From positions 1 through 34,588 of the forward strand of contig JAKUNL010000012.1 in NCBI GenBank assembly GCA_022451925.1: a stretch of DNA of 34,588 bases, given 5' to 3'. This DNA comes from Dehalococcoidia bacterium (GTDB lineage: Bacteria; Chloroflexota; Dehalococcoidia; Lucifugimonadales; UBA3495). Shown piece after piece: positions 23,502 to 32,114 of this stretch (position 1 is the first letter of the stretch; each line of letters starts with the position of its first letter). The notes under the pieces are model-generated. The model had not been told where the DNA came from and searched no databases. It was given only the letters and a program-made list of their open reading frames with translations. The translations under genes and the position numbers were made by a program.

Positions 23502-24611
23502 TTAACTCTTAAATCCCACCTGAGGCAAAACAATTTTCAGGGCATCAACAACGTCAGTAATGTCTGACTTGGCAACTGCTCCTAAATGGCCAATCCTGAA
23601 TATGTCGTTGCTCATCCGACCTTGTCCACCGGCCAGTACCACATTGTGTTCCGTTCGCATCTTGCCGACCAGCGCCTTGTTATCCACTCCATCAGGTATC
23701 TTAACCGCAGTCACGGTATTGGAGGCATATTTTTCATCAGTTACCAGGAGTTCCAGTCCCAATTCTTTCATGTGGTCGCGGGTGAATTGAGCAATAGCCG
23801 AGTGGCGTCCAAACACATTTTCCATACCCTCTTCAAGCAATACGTCGAGAGCCTTGCTCAACCCATACATAGCCGAAAGGTTTGGCGTAAAGGGAGTCTG
23901 ACCAGTTGCCAGGTACTCCTTAGCCATTGAGAGATCAAAGTAGAATCGAGGCATCTTAGCCGTCTGCTGTGCTTCCCAAGCACGTTCACTTACGCTTATG
24001 AAAGACAAACCAGGTGGAATCATGAACCCTTTCTGAGAGGCGGTGCCTACCATATCGCAATCCCAGGCATCTACTGGAAGAGGGATGCAGCCCAGACTGG
24101 AAACGGCGTCAACCAGCAGTAGCTTGTCGAACTCACCCTTCACAACCTGAGCTATCTCTTCCACGGGATGCGTCACACCTGTTGACGTCTCATTATGAGT
24201 GACCAGAACCGCTTTGATCTCTGGTTCCGCCATCAAAACTTTGCGTATCTCGTTCGGATCCATTGGACTGCCCCATTCAAAGTCCATGCGCTTAACGTCT
24301 GCTCCGTAGGCTTCAACCATGTCCACGAAGCGGTCTCCGAAAGCACCAGCCGTAGCTGCGATCACTCTATCTCCAGGGGATAATGTGTTAACAATTGCCG
24401 CCTCCAAAGATCCCGTGCCGGAGGCAGTCAAAATGTATAAATCATTCTTGGTCATAAAGACCTGCTTCAACTGCTGTGTTGTCTTGGCGATCAATTCGCC
24501 AAATTCCGGGCCACGATGATTAATCATAGGATCGGACATAGCCTCGTTTATATCGACGGGGATGGGTGTGGGTCCCGGGGTTCTCAGATTCTGGGGCATC
24601 GTATTTGGCAT
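23502..24611 (-). CDS. Class V aminotransferase (alanine-glyoxylate/serine-glyoxylate type)
   Basis: 369 residues. RTPGPTPIP near residue 10-18, MINHRGPEF near 29-37, LTASGTGSLEAAIVN near 61-75 (PLP phosphate), LLLVDAVSSLGCIPL with D168, and the PLP-lysine segment TASQKGFMIPPGLSF with K194. This is the SgaA/AGXT-like branch, which moves an amino group between alanine, serine or similar donors and glyoxylate or pyruvate. The frame opens with TTG at 24668, but ATG at 24611 starts the conserved region and follows an AGGACGG site, so I use it. A phosphoserine aminotransferase is a less likely alternative. Confidence 0.9.
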   Translation of the reverse strand: MPNTMPQNLRTPGPTPIPVDINEAMSDPMINHRGPEFGELIAKTTQQLKQVFMTKNDLYILTASGTGSLEAAIVNTLSPGDRVIAATAGAFGDRFVDMVEAYGADVKRMDFEWGSPMDPNEIRKVLMAEPEIKAVLVTHNETSTGVTHPVEEIAQVVKGEFDKLLLVDAVSSLGCIPLPVDAWDCDMVGTASQKGFMIPPGLSFISVSERAWEAQQTAKMPRFYFDLSMAKEYLATGQTPFTPNLSAMYGLSKALDVLLEEGMENVFGRHSAIAQFTRDHMKELGLELLVTDEKYASNTVTAVKIPDGVDNKALVGKMRTEHNVVLAGGQGRMSNDIFRIGHLGAVAKSDITDVVDALKIVLPQVGFKS

Positions 24612-24920
24612 GGGTATTACCGTCCTATGTGGCCGCTGGCATTTGTTTGCCGGCAGCGCGGATCGCAAGGGAATTCTGATTTCTCTAGTCCTAGGCCAGA
24701 TGGTGCCCCAATAACGAGATTTCAGTACATTTTAAGTTTGGCATTAGCTTTGCCGATTCTCATTGAGTTAACCAGTATTGGCTGCGTCTCATCGAGTTTG
24801 TACAGGCGTGCCCAACCGGCGTTCCAAGCAAGGGATAATTATATCACCGTCTAGGCAGGGCGTCATTTGACTAAAATCGGTCAATCGAATGGTCTTTTAG
24901 GGCGTGAGCAACAAATATCC
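24612..24920. other. Intergenic region, no supported gene
   Basis: These 309 bases separate the class V aminotransferase and the zinc-ribbon gene, both on the minus strand. They carry the aminotransferase 5' leader. I see no strong hairpin, no RNA gene and no open frame with a proper start. Confidence 0.5.
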
Positions 24921-25334
24921 TTAGCGAAAATCCCCATACAGATACATGAAAAAACCCAACCCAAAAACCGCGGCAGCAACGGTGCTTACAGCCATGACGA
25001 TCCCCAGATTGAACAGAATTGATTGGACACCGCGAAACATGGGGAGCATCGATAATGTGAAGAATGTCCCTGGACCAAGGAAGACAAATCCGAAGATTGC
25101 CCAGTAGCTGTCAAAGCCTATGGCTTGCCAGAACAACCATCCACCCCAAAGGCCACTCAGGAGTAACAACAACGGTATGGCCAATCCTGAAAGGGTGATA
25201 CCCCAGATAATCTCTCTAGTGAAGAACGTTCCCAACAGAAGCAGAGTGGGGATTCTGCGGCCCTCTGCGGCCCCGCATCTACTGCAAAACCGGTACCCCG
25301 AGTCGTTCTCTTGTTCGCAAACAGAACAGTTCAT
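24921..25334 (-). CDS. Zinc-ribbon small membrane protein
   Basis: 137 residues. The N-terminus is a short zinc ribbon, CSVCEQENDSGYRFCSRCG (C-x2-C-x11-C-x2-C, residues 3-21). Three hydrophobic segments follow, near 43-70, 77-97 and 106-133, ending in YLYGDFR. The ribbon should be cytoplasmic and the protein sits in the cytoplasmic membrane. Many small zinc-ribbon membrane proteins are known, and none is assigned here. GGAG lies about 10 bases before the ATG. Confidence 0.78.
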   Translation of the reverse strand: MNCSVCEQENDSGYRFCSRCGAAEGRRIPTLLLLGTFFTREIIWGITLSGLAIPLLLLLSGLWGGWLFWQAIGFDSYWAIFGFVFLGPGTFFTLSMLPMFRGVQSILFNLGIVMAVSTVAAAVFGLGFFMYLYGDFR

Positions 25335-26016
25335 GCCTATCGGCTCCAGCAGGTTTCTACGGTTCGTAACTTAACGCAAATAATCAGCACCAGGATATTG
25401 AATGATTTAACAAACAACATCAAATTGAGGTGAAAAGCCACAAACAGACCTCTGTATTAAAGACTTATCCACATTGGTAAAGGCAGTCCCTGTACCGGAC
25501 ACTGGCCCGAATCTTTGATTAGGTTGCATGGTTGTAAAGATAGATACGTAACACCTAGTTGCCCTTTTATGGATTTTCCAAACGGAATACTCCCGTCCAA
25601 ATCAAGGTTGTGGCGTAGACTCCGATAAGCCAGCGAGCTAAATGTTTGCAACTCGCGTGCAAAAGCTTTACACGTATTGACGACCTAGGCCAGCAAGCCG
25701 GCGCTAACCAACTGGAACGTGTCTAATTTTCGGACCATATATTAATAGCCAATAGCACCGACACCAAATCACTAGCAAAAGCTGTTGCCAAGAGGGCATC
25801 GGTCAGCGATTGCAGCGCCTATTAAGACAAGCAAGCTCAAGACGCTTTGTTGACCACTATCTCTTCATCTCTCTGTACCATCACCTCTATAAATGAATCT
25901 AACACCAGCGTGGGCGTCGGGGTATTGCTTGGACCAATACCTTGGCGACAGGATAATAGTGGCTTGGGTCAAATAAGATAATTCGATTCTGAAGCTAAAA
26001 TCGTCTTATGTCATGT
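25335..26016. other. Long gene-poor stretch before pcrA
   Basis: About 680 bases without a supported gene. It contains one perfect DnaA-box word, TTATCCACA (25465-25473). A 64-codon minus frame (25457-25651) has no ribosome site and a protein composition unlike its neighbours. I see no tRNA, no repeat array and no strong terminator. It may hold an unrecognised small RNA or decayed sequence. Confidence 0.5.
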
Positions 26017-26022
26017 TATAAT
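26014..26022 (+). promoter_or_regulatory. Extended -10 promoter of pcrA, predicted leaderless
   Basis: TGT-TATAAT (TGn extended -10) ends 6 bases before ATG 26029, so the A of ATG would be the first transcribed base. No Shine-Dalgarno site precedes this ATG. The upstream in-frame ATG at 26008 overlaps the promoter itself and cannot be the start under this promoter. Confidence 0.6.
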
Positions 26023-26028
26023 CGGCCC

Positions 26029-28278
26029 ATGACGACAGGCTCAGAATTACTAGAAGGCCTAAACTCCGCACAAAAAGAAGCCGTCGAGACTGTAGACGGC
26101 CCTCTTTTGATTGTAGCCGGACCTGGCAGCGGCAAAACCAGGGTAATCACTCACCGCATCGCCTACCTCGTCAGCGAATACGGCATAAATCCCTACAACA
26201 TCCTGGCGATGACATTTACCAACAAGGCCGCCAGAGAAATGCGAGATAGGCTGAATCGATTAATCGGCAGCCGCAGCGAATACATGACGGTGGGAACTTT
26301 CCACTCATTCTGCGCTAAGCTCCTGCGCTGGGACGGGCAATACCTAGGATTAGAATCCAACTATTCCATCTACGACGCCGATGACCAGATCAAGATTGTA
26401 AAAGAGTCTATGGAATTGGCTGACGTCGATCCCAAACGGTTCGCTCCCCGCGCTGTTTTGGGTACCATATCTAAGGCCAAAAACGCCCTCTGGGACGCTC
26501 CAATGTTTGCCAAGAACGCGGACCCGGATAACTATTTCGAGGAACGAGCCGCCCGAGTCTACCGCCATTACGAAGAGTCCCTCACACGCAACAACGCCCT
26601 CGACTTTGACGACCTTCTGATGAAATCGGTCCAATTGCTGCGGGAGTTTCCAGAGGTAAAGAAGAAATATCAGGACCGCTACCAATACATCATGGTGGAC
26701 GAATTCCAGGACACCAACACTGCGCAATACCAGTTGGCTAAGTTCCTAGGCGAGTCCCACAAGAACATTTGCGTAGTAGGCGATCCGGATCAGTCTATTT
26801 ATTCCTGGCGGAGCGCGGATATTCGCAACATCCTGAGCTTTCAGCAGGATTACGCACAGTCCAAAACCATCACCTTAGACCAGAATTACCGCTCGACTTC
26901 GACCATCTTAGACGCAGCCAAGAACCTAATATCCATCAACGGACAGCGCATCCCAAAAGACCTCTTCACTGACAACGACAAAGGCGAAAAAGTTCAGGTC
27001 CGTGAAGCCTACGACGAAGGAGAAGAAGCTGCGTTTGTGGTTTCAGAATCGGCCCGCTTAGTGCGTGAGGACGGTTTTAATCCCGGTGACTGCGCAATTA
27101 TGTACCGTGTCAACGCCCAGTCCCGAGCCTTAGAGGAAGCCTGCCTTCACAGGGGCACAAAATACAGGCTGGTGGGCGGAGTCCGCTTTTACAAAAGGCG
27201 GGAGGTCAAGGACCTTATGGCGTACCTGCATTTGGTACATAACCCCCACGACGATATAAACCTGGGCAGAGTAATCAATGTCCCGCCACGGGGTATCGGA
27301 GCCAAATCCATGCAAGTCTTAGGGGACTACGCCCGGGTACATAACCTAGGAATGTTCGCCGCAATGCAAGACATCGCTGCCGCTAGATTGAGCGGAGAGC
27401 CGTGTCCAGTCGCTGTCACCACCCGAGCAGCCACATCCTTCGCCGATTTTGCTATCACTATGGAAGAGCTCATCGAATTAAGCAAGAACATGCCAGTGGT
27501 GGACCTAGTCGACCGGGTGCTTGGAGACACTAGATTCAAGTCCCACATCCAGGATAGTGACGACAATCCCCAGGAGCGCTGGGAGAACATCCTGGAACTC
27601 CGCAGTATGGCCCAAGAGTTCAATGCCGAAACACCTCCAGACGGCTTGGCCACTCTGCTAGAACGACTTTCATTAGTGGCTGACGTGGACAACTACGAGG
27701 ACGAAGAGGATTCCATCACCCTTATCACCCTGCACCAGGCCAAGGGACTCGAGTTCCCAGTGGTGTTCATAGTTGGGATGGAAGAAGGGCTGCTACCTCA
27801 CAGTCGATCAATGGACTCCGAGGAGCAGATGGAAGAAGAGCGAAGGCTCTGCTACGTAGGCATGACCCGCGCTGAGAGTCGACTCTACCTAACTCGCGCA
27901 TTCCACCGGACAGTGTTTGGCAGTTCCATGGCCGGACCCGCATCACGTTTTCTGCGTGACATACCGCCAGAACTCCTTACTTCAGGCGCTGGTCCCATAG
28001 AACGCGGAACCGGTGACCGGACCAACGGAGGATACGCCCCCAAGCGTCCATCCTGGAGTGACTGGCAGGCCCCAACGCCGACCATCAATCGCGAACAACC
28101 AGTGACATCTCGACCTGACCTGCAGGTGGGAGACTCGGTTCGTCACTCGGCCTTTGGCGAGGGCGTGGTGACCGGAGTGCAGGTGACCGCCGCAGACACA
28201 GAGGTCACCATCGAGTTCGCAGTAGGAGTCGGATTAAAACGGCTACTGCTTAGCTTCGCCCCCTTGGAAAAGGTCTAA
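26029..28278 (+). CDS. pcrA: ATP-dependent DNA helicase PcrA/UvrD
   Basis: 3'-5' superfamily 1A helicase for nucleotide excision repair, mismatch repair and removal of RecA filaments. 749 residues. Motifs in order: Q-motif LNSAQKEAVE, Walker A GPGSGKT (31-37), Ia AMTFTNKAAREM, II MVDEFQDTN, III GDPDQSIYSWRSAD, IV LDQNYRS, V ITLHQAKGLEFPVVF with MEEGLLPH, and VI RLCYVGMTRA. The C-terminal ~60 residues (VGDSVRHSAFGEGVV) form the Tudor-like domain that binds RNA polymerase in PcrA. Start at ATG 26029 rather than 26008 because of the overlapping promoter. It is followed after 27 bases by a conserved gene of unknown function. Confidence 0.97.
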   Translation: MTTGSELLEGLNSAQKEAVETVDGPLLIVAGPGSGKTRVITHRIAYLVSEYGINPYNILAMTFTNKAAREMRDRLNRLIGSRSEYMTVGTFHSFCAKLLRWDGQYLGLESNYSIYDADDQIKIVKESMELADVDPKRFAPRAVLGTISKAKNALWDAPMFAKNADPDNYFEERAARVYRHYEESLTRNNALDFDDLLMKSVQLLREFPEVKKKYQDRYQYIMVDEFQDTNTAQYQLAKFLGESHKNICVVGDPDQSIYSWRSADIRNILSFQQDYAQSKTITLDQNYRSTSTILDAAKNLISINGQRIPKDLFTDNDKGEKVQVREAYDEGEEAAFVVSESARLVREDGFNPGDCAIMYRVNAQSRALEEACLHRGTKYRLVGGVRFYKRREVKDLMAYLHLVHNPHDDINLGRVINVPPRGIGAKSMQVLGDYARVHNLGMFAAMQDIAAARLSGEPCPVAVTTRAATSFADFAITMEELIELSKNMPVVDLVDRVLGDTRFKSHIQDSDDNPQERWENILELRSMAQEFNAETPPDGLATLLERLSLVADVDNYEDEEDSITLITLHQAKGLEFPVVFIVGMEEGLLPHSRSMDSEEQMEEERRLCYVGMTRAESRLYLTRAFHRTVFGSSMAGPASRFLRDIPPELLTSGAGPIERGTGDRTNGGYAPKRPSWSDWQAPTPTINREQPVTSRPDLQVGDSVRHSAFGEGVVTGVQVTAADTEVTIEFAVGVGLKRLLLSFAPLEKV

Positions 28279-28305
28279 AGACCAGACGAAAGGACAACCA
28301 TAAAC

Positions 28306-29373
28306 ATGGCCAACCTTAACATTTCCCTCCATTCTAGCCGAGTCCGGATAGCGGGCTCGTCCCGCGAGATCCAAGACTACTGTTGGGAACAAGGTTGGAC
28401 CGATGGCCTCCCAGTTGTCCCGCCAACTGAAGATCTCGTCAGGGAGATGCTATCCGAATACGGAGGCGACCCCTCCGACTCATTAGGCCGCATGCAGCCC
28501 GGAAACTCTAACATCACCCTAGAGAAACTGGCCGTCAATGCCGTCATGGCCGGTTGCCTCCCCGAGCACTTCCCTGTTGTGATAGCTGCCCTGAAAGCAG
28601 CCCTTAGGGACGAGTTCAACCTGGCGGGAAATGCGGTGACCACTGGCGGCGCGGGCCAGGTGTTGATCGTGAACGGCCCTATCGCAAAGGAACTAAACAT
28701 AAACGGCGACGCTGCTTGCTTCGGGCCTGGCTTTCGAGCAAACGCAGCCATCGGGCGGGCTCTGCGATTGGCAATACGCAACCTGGGCGGGCTTATCCCT
28801 GGAGACATGGACAAGGCCACGCTGTCCACTCCCTACCGATACAGCTTCTGTTTCAGTGAGAACGAGGAACTCAGCCCGTGGGAACCGCGGCACGTGGAAC
28901 TTGGTTACGACCCTTCAGCCAGCACGGTGACGATAGCCGCAATCTTAGGCGTCTACAACGTCATGGAAAGCACGGTAGGCACCGGAACTGAAGTACTGCG
29001 AACGTTGGCAGGCAACATGCGCGGTTTAGGAATCCCTGGCTATTACCACTTGGGTACCCGATCCCAGATTGTGCTGGTGCTCTGCCCTGAGCACGCGGAC
29101 GAGATCGCAAAATCTGGATTCTCCAAGGCCGACGTCAGAGAGTACATCTACGCCAACGCCCGAATGCCCATCCGCGAGCTAAAGGACCTAGCACACTACG
29201 GGAATAGAGTTTGGCCTAACTGGATAGACCAGACCAACCCCGACACCTTGGTCCCTATCACTTCCGCCGCCGACGACATAGTAGTAATCGTGGCCGGAGG
29301 TGGTGGCAGGCACTCAGCCTGGATGTCAGGCTGGGTGACAAGGGTTTGCACGGAAGAAGTATTTGTGAAGTAG
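28306..29373 (+). CDS. Conserved protein of unknown function with WTDGLPVVPPT motif
   Basis: 355 residues, no membrane segment. Strongly patterned segments suggest an old conserved family: an N-terminal CWEQGWTDGLPVVPPTEDLV, RMQPGNSNITLEKLAVNAVMAG, NAVTTGGAGQVLIVNGPI near 108-125, CFGPGFRANAAIGRALRLAIRN near 135-158, then YSFCFSENEELSPWEPRHVELGYD near 180-200. I recognise the pattern as occurring in marine and soil Chloroflexota and Actinomycetota, but know no function. The Gly-rich loops and cysteines suggest an enzyme. AAGGAC lies before the ATG; the 27-base gap after pcrA suggests a shared transcript, though a link to repair is unlikely. Confidence 0.8.
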   Translation: MANLNISLHSSRVRIAGSSREIQDYCWEQGWTDGLPVVPPTEDLVREMLSEYGGDPSDSLGRMQPGNSNITLEKLAVNAVMAGCLPEHFPVVIAALKAALRDEFNLAGNAVTTGGAGQVLIVNGPIAKELNINGDAACFGPGFRANAAIGRALRLAIRNLGGLIPGDMDKATLSTPYRYSFCFSENEELSPWEPRHVELGYDPSASTVTIAAILGVYNVMESTVGTGTEVLRTLAGNMRGLGIPGYYHLGTRSQIVLVLCPEHADEIAKSGFSKADVREYIYANARMPIRELKDLAHYGNRVWPNWIDQTNPDTLVPITSAADDIVVIVAGGGGRHSAWMSGWVTRVCTEEVFVK

Positions 29374-29393
29374 AGATTGAACTTGATTACGAT

Positions 29394-29431
29394 TTCAACG
29401 CTTCCGAAGCTCATATCCGTTGAAGTTTTAT
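29394..29431 (+). terminator. Probable terminator after the pcrA unit
   Basis: TTCAACG pairs with CGTTGAA (7-bp stem, 29394-29400 and 29418-29424), followed by GTTTTATT. It begins 20 bases after the stop codon. The loop holds a small extra hairpin CTTC-CGAAG. Confidence 0.45.
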
Positions 29432-29796
29432 TGGTGTAACAATGCTCTCCCATCTTAGAGTATTAGTATGTGCTCCACTCAATCTGGAGGCTTTCTGGCC
29501 AGCTCGGTTAATATCAACCGGATCTTCCGGTCGCAGTCGGGACGCCCCACGTAATATTGGTACGATTAAACCACAACGGATTAACCTCGTTATTATTGGA
29601 TTGGCATATCAATACCTCTTAAACAACAGGATGAATTAGAAACGACATGAACTTAGTTAAAAAAACGTTGATAGGATTCATTAATCAAGTATGAAAATAA
29701 ATTCTAATTCGCACTTTAACCAAAGCGATTATTTCAACTTTCCAGATGGAAAATTATCGGACTGAATTCCCAGTCATATTGCGAAAAATTAACCAT
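29432..29796. other. AT-rich intergenic region, no supported gene
   Basis: About 365 bases rich in A and T between the pcrA unit and the alcohol dehydrogenase promoter. One 65-codon plus frame (29442-29639) lacks a ribosome site and has no recognisable protein features. No RNA gene recognised. Confidence 0.5.
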
Positions 29797-29826
29797 TTGA
29801 CACCGCATACCACAATCCTTGATGAT
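29797..29826 (+). promoter_or_regulatory. Putative promoter of the alcohol dehydrogenase gene
   Basis: -35 TTGACA (29797-29802, perfect), 18-base spacer, -10 GATGAT (29821-29826, 4 of 6). The leader would be about 48 bases. Confidence 0.4.
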
Positions 29827-29866
29827 AACCACGCTCTTTCGGAGCACAAATAATCCGTCGCTTAAA

Positions 29867-29880
29867 AGGAGACACCTCCT
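29867..29880 (+). promoter_or_regulatory. Shine-Dalgarno site inside a small hairpin before the alcohol dehydrogenase gene
   Basis: AGGAG-acac-CTCCT sits directly before the ATG at 29881, so the ribosome site can pair with the last bases before the start codon. It could lower or regulate translation; the stem is only 5 bp. Confidence 0.4.
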
Positions 29881-30975
29881 ATGGTTAAGGCCGCAGTTTT
29901 ATACGAACAGAAGAGTCCGATGATCATTGAAGATGTCGAACTGGACGACCCCAAAGCCGGCGAGGTACTGGTAAAGATCGGCGCCGCAGGAATATGCCGC
30001 AGTGACCGCCACTATATGCACGGCGACGCTCCCACACTGCTTCCTGTGGTCCTAGGACACGAAGGAGCAGGTACGGTCGAAGCAGTCGGACCTGGTGTAA
30101 CGTCGGTGCGCCCGGGACAGCAAGTCATACTTTCCTTTGTATCATCCTGCGGGCGCTGTAAGAGCTGTCTCACCGGCAACGCCCACCTCTGCGACGCCCA
30201 CGCCGCCGCAGGAGCGTTCATGTTCGACGGCACGACCCGGCTACACAAAGGAGACACAAGAATCCACCATTTCGGAAAAACTGCCTGCTTTTCCGAGCAC
30301 AGCGTCATGCCCGAGGCCGCAGTGGTTCCCATAGACACACCCATAGGCATGGACATCGCCGCCATGATCGGCTGCTGCGTCCCTACAGGCGTCGGCGCAG
30401 TCATCTCCAGCGCCAAGGTCAAACCCGGCAGCACCGTGGCTGTCGTCGGCTGCGGAGGAGTCGGTCTGAACGTAATCATGGGGGCAGCAATATCCAGCGC
30501 CTCCAAAATTATCGCCGTTGACATCAGAGAATCTCAGCTTGAGTTCGCGATGAAGTTCGGTGCGACCCACACAGTCAATGCCTCTGACAAGGACCCAGTA
30601 GCCCAGGTCAAAGAGCTGACCGATGGCAAAGGCGTTGATTACGCTTTTGAGGTCTTCGGCTCGGCCGATACCACCAAGGCCTCCTACGATATGACAGCCA
30701 AGAGCGGCACAGTCACAGTCGTCGGTATCGCTCCGGTAGGCGCAGAAGCAGGAATCAACGCTGTCGATATGGTTCGAAACGAGAAGACCATGCGCGGCAC
30801 ATACTATGGTTCCACCCAGGCTGCGGTGGATATGCCGAAGCTGGTGGACATGTACCTATCCAAGAAGCTACCTCTTGATGACCTGGTGGTCCGTCACTAC
30901 TCGCTAGACCAGATCAATGAAGCCTACGATGATATGGACAACGGGGAAGTAGGCCGCGGTATTGTCATGTTCTGA
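29881..30975 (+). CDS. Zinc-dependent alcohol dehydrogenase (medium-chain, class III-like)
   Basis: 364 residues of the medium-chain dehydrogenase family. Catalytic zinc ligands C39 (GICRSD), H60-E61 (GHEGAG) and the Cys in IGCCVPTG (C165/C166). Structural zinc cysteines C90, C93, C96 and C104 (CGRCKSC...C). NAD-binding GCGGVG at 190-195 and D214 (AVDIRES), which favours NAD over NADP. Such enzymes oxidise primary alcohols or S-hydroxymethylglutathione-type adducts; the exact substrate is unknown. The gene stands alone and ends in a strong terminator. Confidence 0.92.
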   Translation: MVKAAVLYEQKSPMIIEDVELDDPKAGEVLVKIGAAGICRSDRHYMHGDAPTLLPVVLGHEGAGTVEAVGPGVTSVRPGQQVILSFVSSCGRCKSCLTGNAHLCDAHAAAGAFMFDGTTRLHKGDTRIHHFGKTACFSEHSVMPEAAVVPIDTPIGMDIAAMIGCCVPTGVGAVISSAKVKPGSTVAVVGCGGVGLNVIMGAAISSASKIIAVDIRESQLEFAMKFGATHTVNASDKDPVAQVKELTDGKGVDYAFEVFGSADTTKASYDMTAKSGTVTVVGIAPVGAEAGINAVDMVRNEKTMRGTYYGSTQAAVDMPKLVDMYLSKKLPLDDLVVRHYSLDQINEAYDDMDNGEVGRGIVMF

Positions 30976-31282
30976 TAGCAGGAAGCTGTTAGCTTTCAAG
31001 CATCACAAAAAAAGAAGCTCTAAAAAGGGGCTTCTTTTTTTGTGATGCTGCACCGCGGACCTTAAATCCCAGCATACCTCAACAAAGTCATACCTAGAAA
31101 AAACAATGGTCCATCGTGGCCGTATGAAACCGACAAGTCTATGATGATATATCCCATCTATTTCATGCAACCTATCAGACCTTTCCCCGGTATAACGAAG
31201 GGCCTAGAATGACAAATACCAGGGCATATGCCACGATAATCAATGGAAGCTGTGAACCTCCAAAACAAGAGAAGAGGCCGAT
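30976..31282. other. Gap between alcohol dehydrogenase and GNAT genes
   Basis: About 300 bases. The first part is the terminator at 30999-31049. The rest holds a -10-like TATAAC near 31191 but no gene or RNA I can support. Confidence 0.4.
30999..31049. terminator. Symmetrical intrinsic terminator, perfect 20-bp arms
   Basis: AGCATCACAAAAAAAGAAGC (30999-31018) is the exact complement of 31030-31049 around an 11-base loop. The right arm contains T7, so both strands end in a U-run. It starts 24 bases after the alcohol dehydrogenase stop. Confidence 0.85.
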
Positions 31283-31729
31283 GTGGAAGAACCGACTGTT
31301 AAATTAGTTGAGACAGAAGAAGAAATGGAGGGGGCATTAAGCGTCCGGTTCCGTGTATTCGTAGCTGAACAAAACGTGTCTATGGACGAAGAGTTGGACG
31401 AGTTCGACTCGTCCGCCACCCACGCCATAGTTCTTATTCGAGGAGAGGTCGTTGCCACCGGTCGTGTCGTATACGGCAATGAGGACAGCGCAGCCCGAAT
31501 CGGACGAATGGCTGTGGATATGGAATGGCGGCGTAAAGGTATTGGTGGACGACTGCTGACATTCCTAGAAGAAGAAGCTGCCGCGCAAGGAGTAAGTACT
31601 TACATTCTAAACGCCCAGGAATACGTGAAAGATTTCTACGCGAGACACGGGTACGTTGAGCGGGGCGAAACCTTCCTAGAAGCGAACATAGTACATATCT
31701 TGATGCGGAAAGAGGCCGGTCACATTTAA
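31283..31729 (+). CDS. GNAT family N-acetyltransferase
   Basis: 148 residues. The acetyl-CoA-binding loop is ARIGRMAVDMEWRRKGIGGRLL near residues 72-93 (motif A, R/Q-x-x-G-x-G/A), preceded by AIVLIRGEVVATGRVV (strands 2-4) and followed by YVKDFYARHGYVERGETF (motif B), where the Tyr may be the general acid. Its size and the VRFRVFVAEQNV start are of the ElaA/YitI-like branch. The substrate is unknown. GTG at 31283 is the likely start, with GAAGAGG upstream. The stop codon lies in the loop of a hairpin. Confidence 0.9.
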   Translation: MEEPTVKLVETEEEMEGALSVRFRVFVAEQNVSMDEELDEFDSSATHAIVLIRGEVVATGRVVYGNEDSAARIGRMAVDMEWRRKGIGGRLLTFLEEEAAAQGVSTYILNAQEYVKDFYARHGYVERGETFLEANIVHILMRKEAGHI

Positions 31730-31737
31730 TGACCGGC
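31715..31737 (+). terminator. Hairpin overlapping the GNAT stop codon
   Basis: GCCGGTCA pairs with TGACCGGC (8 bp) around a 7-base loop that includes the TAA stop; the stem is followed by TTCCCTTT. Probably the GNAT terminator. Confidence 0.5.
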
Positions 31738-31756
31738 TTCCCTTTAAACCCCTTAC

Positions 31757-31786
31757 ACAGATGGCCGACTACCGACGGCCATCTGT
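31757..31786 (-). terminator. Terminator of the enolase-NIPSNAP unit
   Basis: ACAGATGGCCG pairs perfectly with CGGCCATCTGT (11 bp, 8-base loop). It begins at the stop codon of the last NIPSNAP gene on the minus strand. No long T-run follows on the minus strand, so efficiency is uncertain. Confidence 0.5.
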
Positions 31787-32082
31787 TATACCGACCCTTT
31801 TTCCAAATTTTGAACGTCCATTCTCGCGATGTGACTCGATGGCTGGTCACCCAACGACTTGAAGCCAGGTGAGTTCCGGAACTCGTCTTCTTTGGCAGGG
31901 ACATCAATACCATCGGCGAAACGACGGACCCAGATAAACTGGTTGTGATCTGCGTTTACCCAATGGGCCACCACGGGAATACCCAGGGCTTCATGGGCCG
32001 GTTTGATTCCGGTCTCGAACAACTTCTGCCATGATTCCATCATCCCTTTGTTGATGGTGTAGGTCCTCATCTGATCAACCAT
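31786..32082 (-). CDS. NIPSNAP-family protein, copy 2 of a tandem pair
   Basis: 98 residues of the dimeric alpha-beta barrel (NIPSNAP) fold. MRTYTINKGMMESWQKLFET is the typical start, with LGIPVVAHWVN and FIWVRRFAD in the middle. The fold is known for small heme- or substrate-binding proteins; no function is assigned in bacteria. Over the first ~92 residues about 50 are identical to the copy at 32115-32420, which lies 32 bases upstream. It is last in a unit with the enolase-superfamily enzyme. Confidence 0.88.
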   Translation of the reverse strand: MVDQMRTYTINKGMMESWQKLFETGIKPAHEALGIPVVAHWVNADHNQFIWVRRFADGIDVPAKEDEFRNSPGFKSLGDQPSSHIARMDVQNLEKGSV

Positions 32083-32114
32083 TCTTAGTCTCTCTCCAAT
32101 TATCTAATTGACCG

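Noticed and set aside
25465-25473. Perfect DnaA box TTATCCACA in a gene-poor stretch
   Set aside because: A single 9-base match is expected by chance about once in a few such windows. There is no second box, AT-rich unwinding element, dnaA or dnaN nearby, so I do not call an origin.
25457-25651. 64-codon minus-strand open frame
   Set aside because: No ribosome site and low protein-like character; treated as chance.
26008-26028. In-frame ATG at 26008 as the start of pcrA
   Set aside because: It overlaps the extended -10 box of the gene's own promoter and would not be transcribed.
29442-29639. 65-codon plus-strand open frame in an AT-rich gap
   Set aside because: No Shine-Dalgarno, biased composition and no recognisable domain.
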